Source: Sphingobacterium sp. CZ-UAM
Lineage (GTDB): Bacteria > Bacteroidota > Bacteroidia > Sphingobacteriales > Sphingobacteriaceae
Assembly (NCBI RefSeq): GCF_002000245.1
Contig: NZ_MTCM01000002.1
Span: 620,001-684,000 of the forward strand
Direction of reading: 5' to 3'
DNA length: 64,000 nucleotides
The notes below the pieces were generated by a model, which saw only the letters and a program-made list of their open reading frames with translations, was not told the DNA's origin and did not search any database. This document shows, in pieces, positions 1 through 9,725 of this stretch. Positions within the stretch are counted from its first letter, which is position 1. Every line of letters starts with the position of its first letter. The translations under genes and the position numbers were made by a program.

Positions 1-1634
<1,634 letters not shown>

Positions 1635-1722
1635 CTGGACGGAGCACCGCTCGCTAATGTAATCGCAAAGCACAGTAGCGGCGCCTGACAAGCGATTAAT
1701 AATAGGAAGGCCTGTACATGAT

Positions 1723-1746
1723 TGATGTGACCCCAAAAAGTTGGAC
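1723..1746 (+). repeat. Terminal inverted repeat of the IS3 element (orfB-side end)
   Basis: The 24 bases start TGATGTGACCCC and end AAGTTGGAC. They match the reverse complement of 3128-3151 apart from a few mismatches in the outer half. The terminal TG is typical of IS3 ends. Confidence 0.7.
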
Positions 1747-1758
1747 GGATTAACAAAA

Positions 1759-2556
1759 TTAAGTTTTTTGTACGAGAGCTCGGTATTCCACCGGGCTCTT
1801 TCCATTTAATCTATTTTTTATTCTTTTATTGTTGTAGTAGTGAATGTATTCTTCCAGGGAAAGGATAAACTCTTCTGCTGTCTCAAATCTTTGCGAGTAT
1901 AGTAATTCTGTCTTTAAGATTCCAAAAAAGTTTTCAGCCACTGCATTGTCTAAGCAATTCCCCTTCCTGGACATGCTCTGTATAATTCCTTGTTTCTCTA
2001 AAGTCTCTCTATATCCATAATGTTGATATTGCCAGCCTTGATCAGAATGAAAAATAAGCCCTTTTGTGTCCTTTACTTTATCAAAAGCCTTATGTAACAT
2101 TTCGTCTATCATCTGCATATTCGGACTTTTAGAGATACTATAGGAGATAACTTCTCCATTGAATAGGTCAAGTATTGGAGATAGGTAGATCTTCTCACCT
2201 TTGATGTTTACCTGAGTGACATCCGTAGCCCATTTCTGATTAGGCAAACTTGCCTTGAAATTCCTTTCAAGTACATTGGGGGCAATTCTACCAACTTCGC
2301 CTTTGTATGAGCGATAGCGAACTTTCCTGATATTACATTTTAGGTTCAATGTTCCCATTAATCTTTGAACAGTCTTATGATTTATATGATAACCCAAGTT
2401 CTTCATTTCGGCCGTTACCCGTCGATACCCATATCTGCCCTTATGCAAGTGATATATGCGTATAATCTCTTCCTTTTCATTCTTGTATTTATCTCTATTA
2501 TTCAGGCGTTTGAGATGATAATAAAATACCGAACGAGCCATCTGTTTGCAATCCAA
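1759..2556 (-). CDS. IS3-family transposase OrfB (DDE integrase catalytic part)
   Basis: 265 residues from the first ATG, carrying the rve integrase core: WATDVTQ (first Asp), FHSDQGWQY (second Asp) and the terminal Glu in the NAVAENFFG segment, followed by the usual RIKNRLNGKSPVEYR tail. The true product is probably an OrfAB fusion. The same frame stays open upstream of the ATG to about 2658 and encodes an ELRPAHDVAILLD-like HTH_21 entry typical of IS150-group transposases, so the ATG is internal. The frame is -1 relative to OrfA. All catalytic residues seem present, so the element could be active. Confidence 0.92.
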   Translation of the reverse strand: MDCKQMARSVFYYHLKRLNNRDKYKNEKEEIIRIYHLHKGRYGYRRVTAEMKNLGYHINHKTVQRLMGTLNLKCNIRKVRYRSYKGEVGRIAPNVLERNFKASLPNQKWATDVTQVNIKGEKIYLSPILDLFNGEVISYSISKSPNMQMIDEMLHKAFDKVKDTKGLIFHSDQGWQYQHYGYRETLEKQGIIQSMSRKGNCLDNAVAENFFGILKTELLYSQRFETAEEFILSLEEYIHYYNNKRIKNRLNGKSPVEYRALVQKT

Positions 2557-2582
2557 TAGAATTGCAACATCATGTGCAGGCC

Positions 2583-3104
2583 TTAGCTCTTCGATGGCTT
2601 TCGCCCACTCATTCGTTCGCGGGCTTCTCTTTCCTTGACTAAGGCCGTGACTTTTTTTAATAGTGCGTTCTCGGCTCGCAAACGGGCATTCTCTGCCTGG
2701 AGTTTTTCTAATTCTGTTTCAGGCTCGTGCTTCTTTGATCTACTCATATCTTTAGGTGGTCGTCCACGTTTTTTTTGTTGGTGTAGTGCACCATACCCCT
2801 CAATTCGTACTGATTTTACCCAGCGCTCTAAAGCGGTTCTGCTTACGCCATATTGCAAAACAACTTGTCCTAAAGATACTTTTTTTTCTATAACAGTCCT
2901 TACCATTTCTTCTCTGAAATCAGTTGTAGTCCTGGTATTAGGGCGCTTGAGTAGCCCATTTTCACCATAAAGATTATACTTCCGAACCCAATCCAAGATC
3001 ATCCGTTCGCCTATATGGCGTTCGCGCGATATGCGTAATATCGGCTTCCCGTTTTTTACTTGAGAAACTATATCTAGTTTCTCCTCAAATGTGTGTTTTG
3101 CCAT
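2583..3104 (-). CDS. IS3-family OrfA (DNA-binding and leucine-zipper part)
   Basis: 173 residues. Two helix-turn-helix repeats (about residues 8-50 and 60-105) are followed by a basic KKRGRPPK segment and a leucine zipper (ETELEKLQAENARLRAENALLKK), the IS150-group OrfA architecture. OrfA alone usually represses transposition or binds the ends; the OrfAB fusion transposes. A strong palindrome lies directly upstream of its start codon (3108-3149). OrfA stops 26 bases before the first ATG of OrfB, but the coding frames overlap. Confidence 0.9.
   Translation of the reverse strand: MAKHTFEEKLDIVSQVKNGKPILRISRERHIGERMILDWVRKYNLYGENGLLKRPNTRTTTDFREEMVRTVIEKKVSLGQVVLQYGVSRTALERWVKSVRIEGYGALHQQKKRGRPPKDMSRSKKHEPETELEKLQAENARLRAENALLKKVTALVKEREARERMSGRKPSKS
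2651..2658 (-). other. Candidate -1 frameshift slippery site (A7G) in IS3 orfA
   Basis: On the minus strand the end of the leucine zipper reads TTA AAA AAA GTC. A run of seven A followed by G is a classic slippery sequence of IS3 elements. Slipping back one base enters the OrfB frame, which is open from here through the annotated OrfB start. This is what would make the OrfAB transposase. Confidence 0.7.
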
Positions 3105-3107
3105 AAA

Positions 3108-3149
3108 TAGTGAACCCCAAAAGTTTTGTCCAACTTTTGGGGTTCACTA
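3108..3149. repeat. 18-bp-arm palindrome between IS3 terminal repeat and orfA
   Basis: The arms TAGTGAACCCCAAAAGTT (3108-3125) and its exact reverse complement (3132-3149) are separated by six bases. The outer arm is the terminal inverted repeat itself, so the element carries a second, oppositely oriented copy of its end just upstream of orfA (start at 3104). In RNA this would be a very stable hairpin near the ribosome binding site. Confidence 0.85.
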
Positions 3150-3238
3150 CATTTGGACAGGCATTTTTGTTTCCATGGGATTGCCGTAGCGATATTTCCT
3201 TTTGGGGTAATTTTAGCGACATATACGCGGGTAAAGCG

Positions 3239-4033
3239 TTAGAATAAGACGCTTTGCAGCCGCTTTTTAAAATCTTTCTCATCCATCCAATCATAGACGG
3301 TATCTTTTAGCTTTTTGATAATCTCTGCTTTAGATTCGGCGACAACTTTTTTCTTTTTGGTAAGCACATTGGACACAGGCGTATTCGTGATCTCGACCTT
3401 CGTCGCAAACATATTGATATTCAAAACGGGAACAGAAATGCCAAGGATCAGCCCTGGCAGGCCATGGATTAATTCGGGCCCACCCGATATCGGGATCTGC
3501 CCGGCAAAAAATGCGACAACATAGATCGAATCTTGTATAATGCCATTTGCACGCCGGCAATCATAGCCTGCAATATTGCGATATTCATCTGTATATTTCC
3601 ATTTCACTGTAGGCAGCGAGTCCTTCATCAGCAGTTGTTCGTCGCCAAAAGGCAATAATTTGATGAATTCTTTATTCTTAAAATCCATATATGTTTTTGA
3701 ATCGGCCACTGCTGGATTATACCATGAAACATTGCGATAATTAGCGGGATAGTCTTCCTGCACGGTTTCAAATAAAGTCTCGGTATCGTAAAACTTCAAC
3801 GTATGATGTGTGATCACCTCAACAGGCCCATTTTTGACCGCATTTTCCACACTCAGTTTGTCCCAAGTATCCAGATCGGGTTTGTTCAGAAAATTTCGTT
3901 TCAAGTAGTTCTGCACATGGAATTTTCGTTCAAAAGTAACCGTACCACTGCTCGGAAAGTATGCGTGCTGTGCCTGTATCGCTGTGATGGACAAGCATAA
4001 AAGCACGATCATTACTAGTATTTGCTTTTTCAT
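3239..4033 (-). CDS. GLPGLI family protein (secreted/periplasmic, Bacteroidota-specific)
   Basis: 264 residues with a clear N-terminal signal peptide (MKKQILVMIVLLCLSITAIQA, cleavage before QHAYF). The diagnostic HGLPGLILGI motif lies at about residue 190. The family is defined in Bacteroidota and its biochemical role is unknown; members are often encoded next to a carboxypeptidase-regulatory-domain beta-barrel protein, as here. The gene follows that barrel gene by 106 bases on the same strand, so the two probably form one operon and act together in the envelope. A good Shine-Dalgarno-like AAAGGAG precedes the ATG. The C-terminus is lysine-rich (TKKKKVV) and is otherwise ordinary. Confidence 0.9.
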   Translation of the reverse strand: MKKQILVMIVLLCLSITAIQAQHAYFPSSGTVTFERKFHVQNYLKRNFLNKPDLDTWDKLSVENAVKNGPVEVITHHTLKFYDTETLFETVQEDYPANYRNVSWYNPAVADSKTYMDFKNKEFIKLLPFGDEQLLMKDSLPTVKWKYTDEYRNIAGYDCRRANGIIQDSIYVVAFFAGQIPISGGPELIHGLPGLILGISVPVLNINMFATKVEITNTPVSNVLTKKKKVVAESKAEIIKKLKDTVYDWMDEKDFKKRLQSVLF

Positions 4034-4139
4034 TTGGCATCTCCTTTCATCTGTAAATAATTTTTTCTTCCATCGGCCAGATGGAGCTTACCATGATTAA
4101 AATTCACCTTAATCTTGGACAATAAAATTGATAATTTAA

Positions 4140-6926
4140 TCATGGACGGTTCATTGTTGTAAAATTATAGATCACTTTTAACATCCCGTAACGACGCAAT
4201 ACATCGTTGCTTGTCTGGATAAATGCAGTACCATCCTGGTAGCGACGCACTCCAATATTTTTATTTAATATATCGTTGACAAATAGTTGTGCTTCCAAGG
4301 ATTTATCCTTCAGGAACTTTTTAGAGATATAACCATTCATGTTCATCATGTTAATGGATTGCAATGTCTTTGTTGCTGCCTGATAATTCTGTTGCATGGA
4401 TAGCGAAATTTTAAAGTCTTTGGGAAAGTAATAAGTGACTTGCGAATAGGAACCGAATTTAAAGGTGGTTTGATTCAGCTCGGGCTGTAAATAGGAATCC
4501 ATTTTTTCTAAACCGGGGCTTAAATTGATATTAAAATCCAATTTATTGGCCTTATACCTGCTAAAGCCAATCTGAGGATTAAGGTTCCAACTTTGATTCC
4601 GGTTGAGCTTGGGTTCCTCATTCAACAACGATAAGTAGCTATATTGGCTATTATAGCTTGCATTCATACCCATGTTCATCCTTAATCCCCATTTTTTTTG
4701 CAACATAAAGCCATAGGATCCACTTGCAAACAGACGCCAATTGTCTTTATCAATATTTACGAAGGAAATTTGTCGGGTACCATCTTCGAGATTGTAACGG
4801 ATACTATTATTGATGCTGCGTCGCCCCTGATCGGCACTAGCGTAAAAATAGAAGCTTTGGTCTTTGAGCTGCTTATATGAGTTGTAATTGATCGAATAAT
4901 AGTTGTTAAATCCAGCCTTCAGGTCCGGGTTGTCCAGATATTCCACTAAGGGCTGGGCATTTTGTTTGAGCGGCTCAATCTGCGTCAATGAAGGTTGAGT
5001 GGTGCGCCCGCTATAATTCAGCCATAAGCTCTTGCTTTTAGAGATTTTATAATTGACCGAAAGTGATGGTCTTAAAGAGATCTGATCGCGTTGCAATACG
5101 GTATTCAAATTATTATACGTTCTCTTTACCGCCTCAAACTCAGTCTGATTGCTTACATTGATTGTCAAGGCATTGCTCTTATAATTCAGTGAAGTGTTGA
5201 TATTATTTTTTAAGCTGGAAAAGTTAAAATCATTTAATATACGCTGATCCAATACCGTGTATTCGCCTGTGATCGAATCTCGATTGAAGGATTGATTGAG
5301 CGTCTCTGATTTATTGCTGGAAAAGGCGTAGCCGACTGATCCTGTAATTTTTTTAGAAAGGGGTTCTGTAAAGGTTACCGAAGCGCCATACGTATTATTT
5401 CTGAATTCATCTTTTTTAAATTGATCGATGGTGTCGGTACGCCGGCTATTTTCAAAATAATTTTCCGAAAAATACCGTGTATTCGAAAGGTTCCGGTCCG
5501 TATTGGCGTTGACATTGAATGTGATGGAGCGACGTTCTTTTTTAAACCGTCGCGTTAGGATAGCATTCACATTGAATTTATCCTGATCGCTCTCCCGATC
5601 AGTCCGTGAATTGGTGCTTGTAATCGGATCCCCATTCAGGGTTTTCTGATAAGCTTCCGCTTCGGAGCTATTATCCCTGCTGGATTTATTAAAGCCCATA
5701 TTAATGGTCAAATCAGCCAATGAATCCAATTTAGAATCGTACCTCAAATTGGCGACATTTGTTCGGTTTTCATTTTCCGTCCGGGTGATGTTACTATCTA
5801 TTTGTGCCCGCTCAGGCAGGTTATTCTGTGCATTATAGGTACTGGTATTATCCACATTGATCTGACTCCGTTTGTAATTGACATTAATTTTATGCTTGTC
5901 ATTTTTGGATTTATCGGAATAACTCACCCCCATATTCAGCGCTTTAGGTATACCTCCACCCCTGTATTGTCCATCCCATCCGCCATCAGTGTCGTCACCA
6001 CTGGAAGAAATCATAATACCGCCACCATCCATCACCTGGATATTGCTGCTCCCACCCACACCATATTTCTGGCTATCTTCAAAGCCCAATCCTACCATGC
6101 CATCATTGGCCAGAATACCGTAGGCGGCAATTTTTTGGGAACCTTTAAACTTATTGAGCATGGCTTTTCCGCCGTAGTAGCTATCGGTTCCGGCACCGGC
6201 AATGGCCTGACCAAACATTCCTTTCTTTTTATCTTCTTTCAGCTTGATATCAATGGTCTGTGTGCGCTCGCCATCGTCCACGCCCGTCCGCACGGCCAGG
6301 TCCGACTTCTTCTCGTAGACCTGCACCTTGCTCACCATATCCGACCGGATATTCTTGGTGATCAGGGTTGGATCGTCCCCAAAAAACTCCTCGCCATCAA
6401 GCAGTACCTTTTTCACTTCTTTGCCCTGCGCTGTGATCTTTCCCGTCCCGTCGATGGTTATACCCGGAAGCACTTTGAGCAAATCCTCAACTTTGGCATC
6501 TTTCTCGACCTTAAAACTCCCGGCATCGTATTCTATGGTATCCCCTTTGATAACAACCGGAATTCTTCCGTTCACCTGTACCTCTTCCAAAAGCAATGCC
6601 GCCTTTGACAGCGCTATTGGTCCAAGATCAAGCCCCTGCGAGGTAATATGGATATCCTTCACGAGGTCGGCATATTGCGGATAGGACACGACCATTTTAT
6701 ACCTGCCTGTATCCAGATTGGCAATTTGGAAAGTTCCATTTTCTTTTGATCGATCAAATTTAATTAAAATAGAATCTTTTGGGTTAAGTAAAGCAACAGA
6801 CGCTTGATGGAGCTTGGCTTGGTCTTTGGCATCCACGACAGTACCTATAAGCCTATGCTGGGCATAGGAAATAGAACTTAGAGCCGAAAGCACAAGCAAC
6901 AGAACTAAGGAATAGGCTAATTTCAT
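4140..6926 (-). CDS. Outer-membrane beta-barrel protein with carboxypeptidase-regulatory-like domain
   Basis: About 928 residues. The start is taken at the ATG (6926) that begins MKLAYSLVLLLVLSALSS, a signal peptide; an upstream TTG at 6953 in the same frame is less likely. The mature N-terminus is a CarboxypepD_reg-like beta-sandwich (GTVVDAKDQAKLHQASVALL). A plug-like region follows (VLPGITIDGTGKITAQGKEV and KVLLDGEEFFGDDP), then a long C-terminal barrel rich in Tyr/Asn strands. This is the TonB-receptor-like 'outer membrane beta-barrel family' common in Bacteroidota, and it has no SusD partner. The substrate is unknown. It is paired with the downstream GLPGLI gene. Confidence 0.88.
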   Translation of the reverse strand: MKLAYSLVLLLVLSALSSISYAQHRLIGTVVDAKDQAKLHQASVALLNPKDSILIKFDRSKENGTFQIANLDTGRYKMVVSYPQYADLVKDIHITSQGLDLGPIALSKAALLLEEVQVNGRIPVVIKGDTIEYDAGSFKVEKDAKVEDLLKVLPGITIDGTGKITAQGKEVKKVLLDGEEFFGDDPTLITKNIRSDMVSKVQVYEKKSDLAVRTGVDDGERTQTIDIKLKEDKKKGMFGQAIAGAGTDSYYGGKAMLNKFKGSQKIAAYGILANDGMVGLGFEDSQKYGVGGSSNIQVMDGGGIMISSSGDDTDGGWDGQYRGGGIPKALNMGVSYSDKSKNDKHKINVNYKRSQINVDNTSTYNAQNNLPERAQIDSNITRTENENRTNVANLRYDSKLDSLADLTINMGFNKSSRDNSSEAEAYQKTLNGDPITSTNSRTDRESDQDKFNVNAILTRRFKKERRSITFNVNANTDRNLSNTRYFSENYFENSRRTDTIDQFKKDEFRNNTYGASVTFTEPLSKKITGSVGYAFSSNKSETLNQSFNRDSITGEYTVLDQRILNDFNFSSLKNNINTSLNYKSNALTINVSNQTEFEAVKRTYNNLNTVLQRDQISLRPSLSVNYKISKSKSLWLNYSGRTTQPSLTQIEPLKQNAQPLVEYLDNPDLKAGFNNYYSINYNSYKQLKDQSFYFYASADQGRRSINNSIRYNLEDGTRQISFVNIDKDNWRLFASGSYGFMLQKKWGLRMNMGMNASYNSQYSYLSLLNEEPKLNRNQSWNLNPQIGFSRYKANKLDFNINLSPGLEKMDSYLQPELNQTTFKFGSYSQVTYYFPKDFKISLSMQQNYQAATKTLQSINMMNMNGYISKKFLKDKSLEAQLFVNDILNKNIGVRRYQDGTAFIQTSNDVLRRYGMLKVIYNFTTMNRP

Positions 6927-7280
6927 AAAATTTCCGTTTATATATTGTCGCAATAAAGATATTAATGTTGCTACGGAAAATTCGTAAAATAATGTTAAAT
7001 AATTGGCAAATTAAAAAATATACGATAAACACCTAAAATACAGATAATTAAAATTTATTGAAAAATATAACGAAGTAAAACATGCCTTAGCGGGGCTTTC
7101 ATTTCCCGACAAAACAGCTTTGTTAACTTAGAAAGAAATATAGTTTCGCTATTTTTTTCTTTTGGATAAAACAGAAAAAAGGCCGCCAAAAAGTCAAATC
7201 AAATCCTTTTGAGTATTGAGTATCTAAAATGGGGTTACGGGGACGAACTATAAAATTGCATAACATGTAACATTGCATAA
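6927..7280. other. Intergenic region, AT-rich, no gene seen
   Basis: About 350 bases between the start of the beta-barrel gene and the terminator of the Rrf2 gene. It must hold the promoter of the barrel/GLPGLI operon, but I find no exact TAnnTTTG element. A short GAGTATTGAGTAT stretch at 7211-7223 resembles the tandem repeat in front of pafA. Confidence 0.5.
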
Positions 7281-7314
7281 AAAACGGGGCTATCCAAAAA
7301 ATGGACAGCCCCGC
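7281..7314 (-). terminator. Rho-independent terminator of the Rrf2 gene
   Basis: On the minus strand GGGGCTGTCC pairs with GGATAGCCCC (one G-U pair) around a seven-base loop and is followed by GTTTTTT. It lies 16 bases after the Rrf2 stop. Confidence 0.85.
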
Positions 7315-7329
7315 TCCTAATCAAGTATG

Positions 7330-7779
7330 TTATTTGGTGTCGTCTACATTTAGATTCAACTCTTTTTCTTTATTAATTAAATGTGCAATGCTGGTGTCAT
7401 TCAAAATTTGCAGCATCGCATTCCGCACTTCCACAAAGGTATCACGGATGCCACAGGCATGTTCCTCGGTACACTCTTCACAGGAACGGTAGAAATTTAG
7501 ACTGACACAAGGCAATAAGGCAATCGGCCCATCGATCAGACGCATTACCTGCGATAAAAATACATCTTCGGGCGCTTTATTTAGACTATAGCCACCACCG
7601 GCACCTTTTTTACTATAGAGAATCCCTGCGTTGCGCATTTCAAGGAGAATCTGTTCCAAGAATTTTTTTGGAATATTTTCTTCCTGTGCGATCTTAACGA
7701 TCTGCATAGGTTCATTTCCGTAATTACGACCGAGCACCATAAGTGCCTTTATTGCATATTTTGTCTTTTTGGAAAGCAT
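7330..7779 (-). CDS. Rrf2-family transcriptional regulator with candidate Fe-S cysteines
   Basis: 149 residues. The N-terminal winged helix (MLSKKTKYAIKALMVLG, then KKFLEQILLEMRNAGILYSKKGAGGGYSL) is typical of Rrf2/IscR proteins. Three to four cysteines follow at about residues 92-109 (LPCVSLNFYRSCEECTEEHACG), in the position of the IscR/NsrR cluster ligands, so an Fe-S cluster or redox sensing is plausible. The gene is monocistronic: its own terminator follows and a hairpin separates it from pafA upstream. A dyad in its leader suggests autoregulation. The target genes are unknown. Confidence 0.92.
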   Translation of the reverse strand: MLSKKTKYAIKALMVLGRNYGNEPMQIVKIAQEENIPKKFLEQILLEMRNAGILYSKKGAGGGYSLNKAPEDVFLSQVMRLIDGPIALLPCVSLNFYRSCEECTEEHACGIRDTFVEVRNAMLQILNDTSIAHLINKEKELNLNVDDTK

Positions 7780-7804
7780 AATTTGTTAACCCCCTGTTGA
7801 ATTG

Positions 7805-7836
7805 CAAATTTACGTTTTTTATTCAATAGAATAAAA
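7805..7836 (-). promoter_or_regulatory. Candidate promoter and dyad operator of the Rrf2 gene
   Basis: On the minus strand TAAATTTG (7812-7805) fits the Bacteroidota -7 element TAnnTTTG, 26 bases before the start codon. Just upstream, 7817-7836 is a 20-base dyad with arms TTTTATTC and GAATAAAA around AATA. A repressor bound there would cover the -33 region. The -33 TTG itself is weak. Confidence 0.45.
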
Positions 7837-7863
7837 CACATAAACCTGCCCTGTAAAAGAAGA

Positions 7864-7907
7864 GCCCTTAGCACAATTTATCGCCGGGATATCCTTGTGC
7901 TAAGGGC
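7864..7907 (-). terminator. Hairpin terminator after pafA
   Basis: Perfect 13-bp stem GCCCTTAGCACAA / TTGTGCTAAGGGC with an 18-base loop, 23 bases after the pafA stop on the minus strand. The U tract behind it is weak (TCTTCTTTT), so termination may be partial. Confidence 0.65.
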
Positions 7908-7930
7908 GAATATGATTTAAAACCTAATTG

Positions 7931-9574
7931 CTATTGGCCCAGTACTGCGGTAATGGGTTTGCCTATACTGCCATTCGGTTCGGTAATATGCAATAGCGAT
8001 GAAATTGTAGGTGCGATATCAACAATGTGTACCTCGGTATTGGATACGCCGGGCTTAATACCCCAGCCCATAAATACCAATGGAATATGGGAGTCATAAC
8101 CCGACCAGGTACCGTGGGTCGTACCTGTAGAACGTGGGGTACCATCATACCACTGCGGTTCACAAACAATCTGGATTGCACCGCTTCGTTTGTAATTGTA
8201 ACCATTGATCATTTTTTCACGGACAGGCTGTGGAATCATCAGACCTTCGCTCTTTTCCATATCTGCAACATAGGCAACACCTTCGGTGTGGCGCAATTCG
8301 CGGATAATTGTCTCTTTGATTTTATCGCGATCCAATTGAAGGGAATCAATTAGTTGATTATTCAAATGTACCTGGTAATTCATCATGCTCTTGACAATTT
8401 TTTCCTGCCCAAATTTCTCCTTCAACTTTTTATTAAGGTCGGAGATAATCTGACGGGAATAGAAATAGCCTCCATTTCCTTTCATGTCCATGTAGAATCG
8501 GGAATTGTAAGAAGCACCATGGTCAGCTGTCAGGAAGAAAGTATAGTTGCCTTTACCAACTGTGTTATCCAGGTAGGTGAAGAAATTTGCCAGCTGTTTA
8601 TCCAATTGCAGATAAATATCTTCAATTTCAACTGCTGTCAAGGAATAACGGTGTCCCACATAATCAGTAGCGGAAAGACTGACACAAAGGAAATCGGTAT
8701 TTTTAGTCGGATTGTTTCCCATCTGCTCATTCTTGATGGCTTCCATTGCCAGATCCAGGGTAAACTGGTTGCCCATGGGTGTTGTCTTGATCAATTCAAG
8801 TCCTTCATCTTTCATCAGCTTAGATGTCGCACGCGGCAAGGTCGGTTTATCTTCACCGGGGTATTTCCCTTCATAGATATTATCATCCGCAATACTGTTG
8901 GTTGCATAGGTGCTTACATCGTACATCGGCTTCCAGTCTGCCTTAAGATACTTTTCAGCTAATTTTTTCTTATTGAAGTCAACTACCCATTTTGGCAATT
9001 GGTCCATATAGAAATTAGAGGTAATCCAATTTCCGGACTTCGCTTCAAACCAATAAGCAGCATCCGCAAAATGACCCGCAGGTAATATTCCGCCCCTATC
9101 CTTAATGGCAATACCAATGACCTTAGATTTGAAATTAGAAGCAAGTTTCAATTGATCTGTTACGGTAGAAGCCAGCAAATTCCGAGGGGATTGTTGTCCT
9201 TCCTTTTCTGTTGTACCTACGCCGACAACATTATCATCCTGGGTACAATACATATTCTTGCCGGTAAGTTCTTCGATCCAATCATTCCCTGCAATACCGT
9301 GAATCGACGGGACAGAACCGGTATATACCGAACTGTGCCCGATAGCGGTATAGGTCGGAATATAATTGATCAGGGTATTCTCACAGGAGAAGCCTTCTTT
9401 CAAAAGTCGCTTGAAACCATCATTTCCATATCGATCCGCAAAACGGTATAGATAATCCCAACGCATCTGATCCACCATCAGACCGACGACCAATTTAGGT
9501 CTTTCCGGTTGTTGTGCCATGGTGGAGAGTGCTGCTATTCCAAATACGACACTTAAAAAAAATCTTTTAATCAT
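7931..9574 (-). CDS. pafA: PafA-type alkaline phosphatase (phosphate-irrepressible, periplasmic)
   Basis: 547 residues with a signal peptide ending SMAQ-like TMAQQ. It is a zinc-dependent phosphomonoesterase of the alkaline phosphatase superfamily and closely resembles the flavobacterial PafA enzymes. Visible hallmarks are the metal Asp in GLMVDQMRWDYLY, the nucleophile Thr in PTYTAIGHSS, the GNDW Asn, the KDRGG Lys/Arg pair that binds phosphate, STDYVGH and ADHGA metal ligands, and the last His in GTTHGTW. All expected residues are present. PafA-type enzymes in this phylum release phosphate from organic esters even when phosphate is plentiful. A tandem 14-base repeat sits immediately before the start codon. 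It is likely monocistronic. Confidence 0.9.
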   Translation of the reverse strand: MIKRFFLSVVFGIAALSTMAQQPERPKLVVGLMVDQMRWDYLYRFADRYGNDGFKRLLKEGFSCENTLINYIPTYTAIGHSSVYTGSVPSIHGIAGNDWIEELTGKNMYCTQDDNVVGVGTTEKEGQQSPRNLLASTVTDQLKLASNFKSKVIGIAIKDRGGILPAGHFADAAYWFEAKSGNWITSNFYMDQLPKWVVDFNKKKLAEKYLKADWKPMYDVSTYATNSIADDNIYEGKYPGEDKPTLPRATSKLMKDEGLELIKTTPMGNQFTLDLAMEAIKNEQMGNNPTKNTDFLCVSLSATDYVGHRYSLTAVEIEDIYLQLDKQLANFFTYLDNTVGKGNYTFFLTADHGASYNSRFYMDMKGNGGYFYSRQIISDLNKKLKEKFGQEKIVKSMMNYQVHLNNQLIDSLQLDRDKIKETIIRELRHTEGVAYVADMEKSEGLMIPQPVREKMINGYNYKRSGAIQIVCEPQWYDGTPRSTGTTHGTWSGYDSHIPLVFMGWGIKPGVSNTEVHIVDIAPTISSLLHITEPNGSIGKPITAVLGQ

Positions 9575-9577
9575 AAT

Positions 9578-9605
9578 AGTATTGAGTATTTAGTATTGAG
9601 TATTT
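9578..9605. repeat. Two tandem copies of a 14-bp repeat in the pafA leader
   Basis: AGTATTGAGTATTT occurs twice in a row (9578-9591 and 9592-9605), starting three bases upstream of the pafA start codon, where the ribosome binding site would be. Confidence 0.9.
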
Positions 9606-9725
9606 AGATTTTAGTTTTGGCAAACCTTTGGTTTACTAACATGATCTTTCATTCCTTGCTCTTTAATTTTAGTTGCTATCCAAAGTACGGGCATATCGCA
9701 TTAATAACGCATGCTAATGTAGGAC

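Larger units (their letters stand above)
1723..3151 (-). mobile_element. IS3-family insertion sequence (IS150-like group), apparently complete
   Basis: About 1.43 kb element with two overlapping-frame transposase genes on the minus strand and imperfect terminal inverted repeats of 24 bases (1723-1746 and 3128-3151), each beginning TG and ending at a GTTGGAC core. The two genes are in the -1 relation expected for IS3 transposases. I see no clear 3-4 base target duplication: the flank is GAT on the left and TTT on the right. It lies between katG and a GLPGLI gene and does not visibly break either. Confidence 0.85.

Noticed and set aside
1723-3151. Target-site duplication around the IS3 element
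   Set aside because: The flanking bases GAT and TTT do not match, so no duplication can be claimed.
5802-6608. 268-codon plus-strand frame inside the beta-barrel gene
   Set aside because: Antisense to a gene with clear domains; composition (Ile/His-rich) is what the opposite strand of the barrel gene gives.
8354-8962. 202-codon plus-strand frame inside pafA
   Set aside because: Antisense shadow of a gene with all catalytic motifs; no ribosome binding site or domain.
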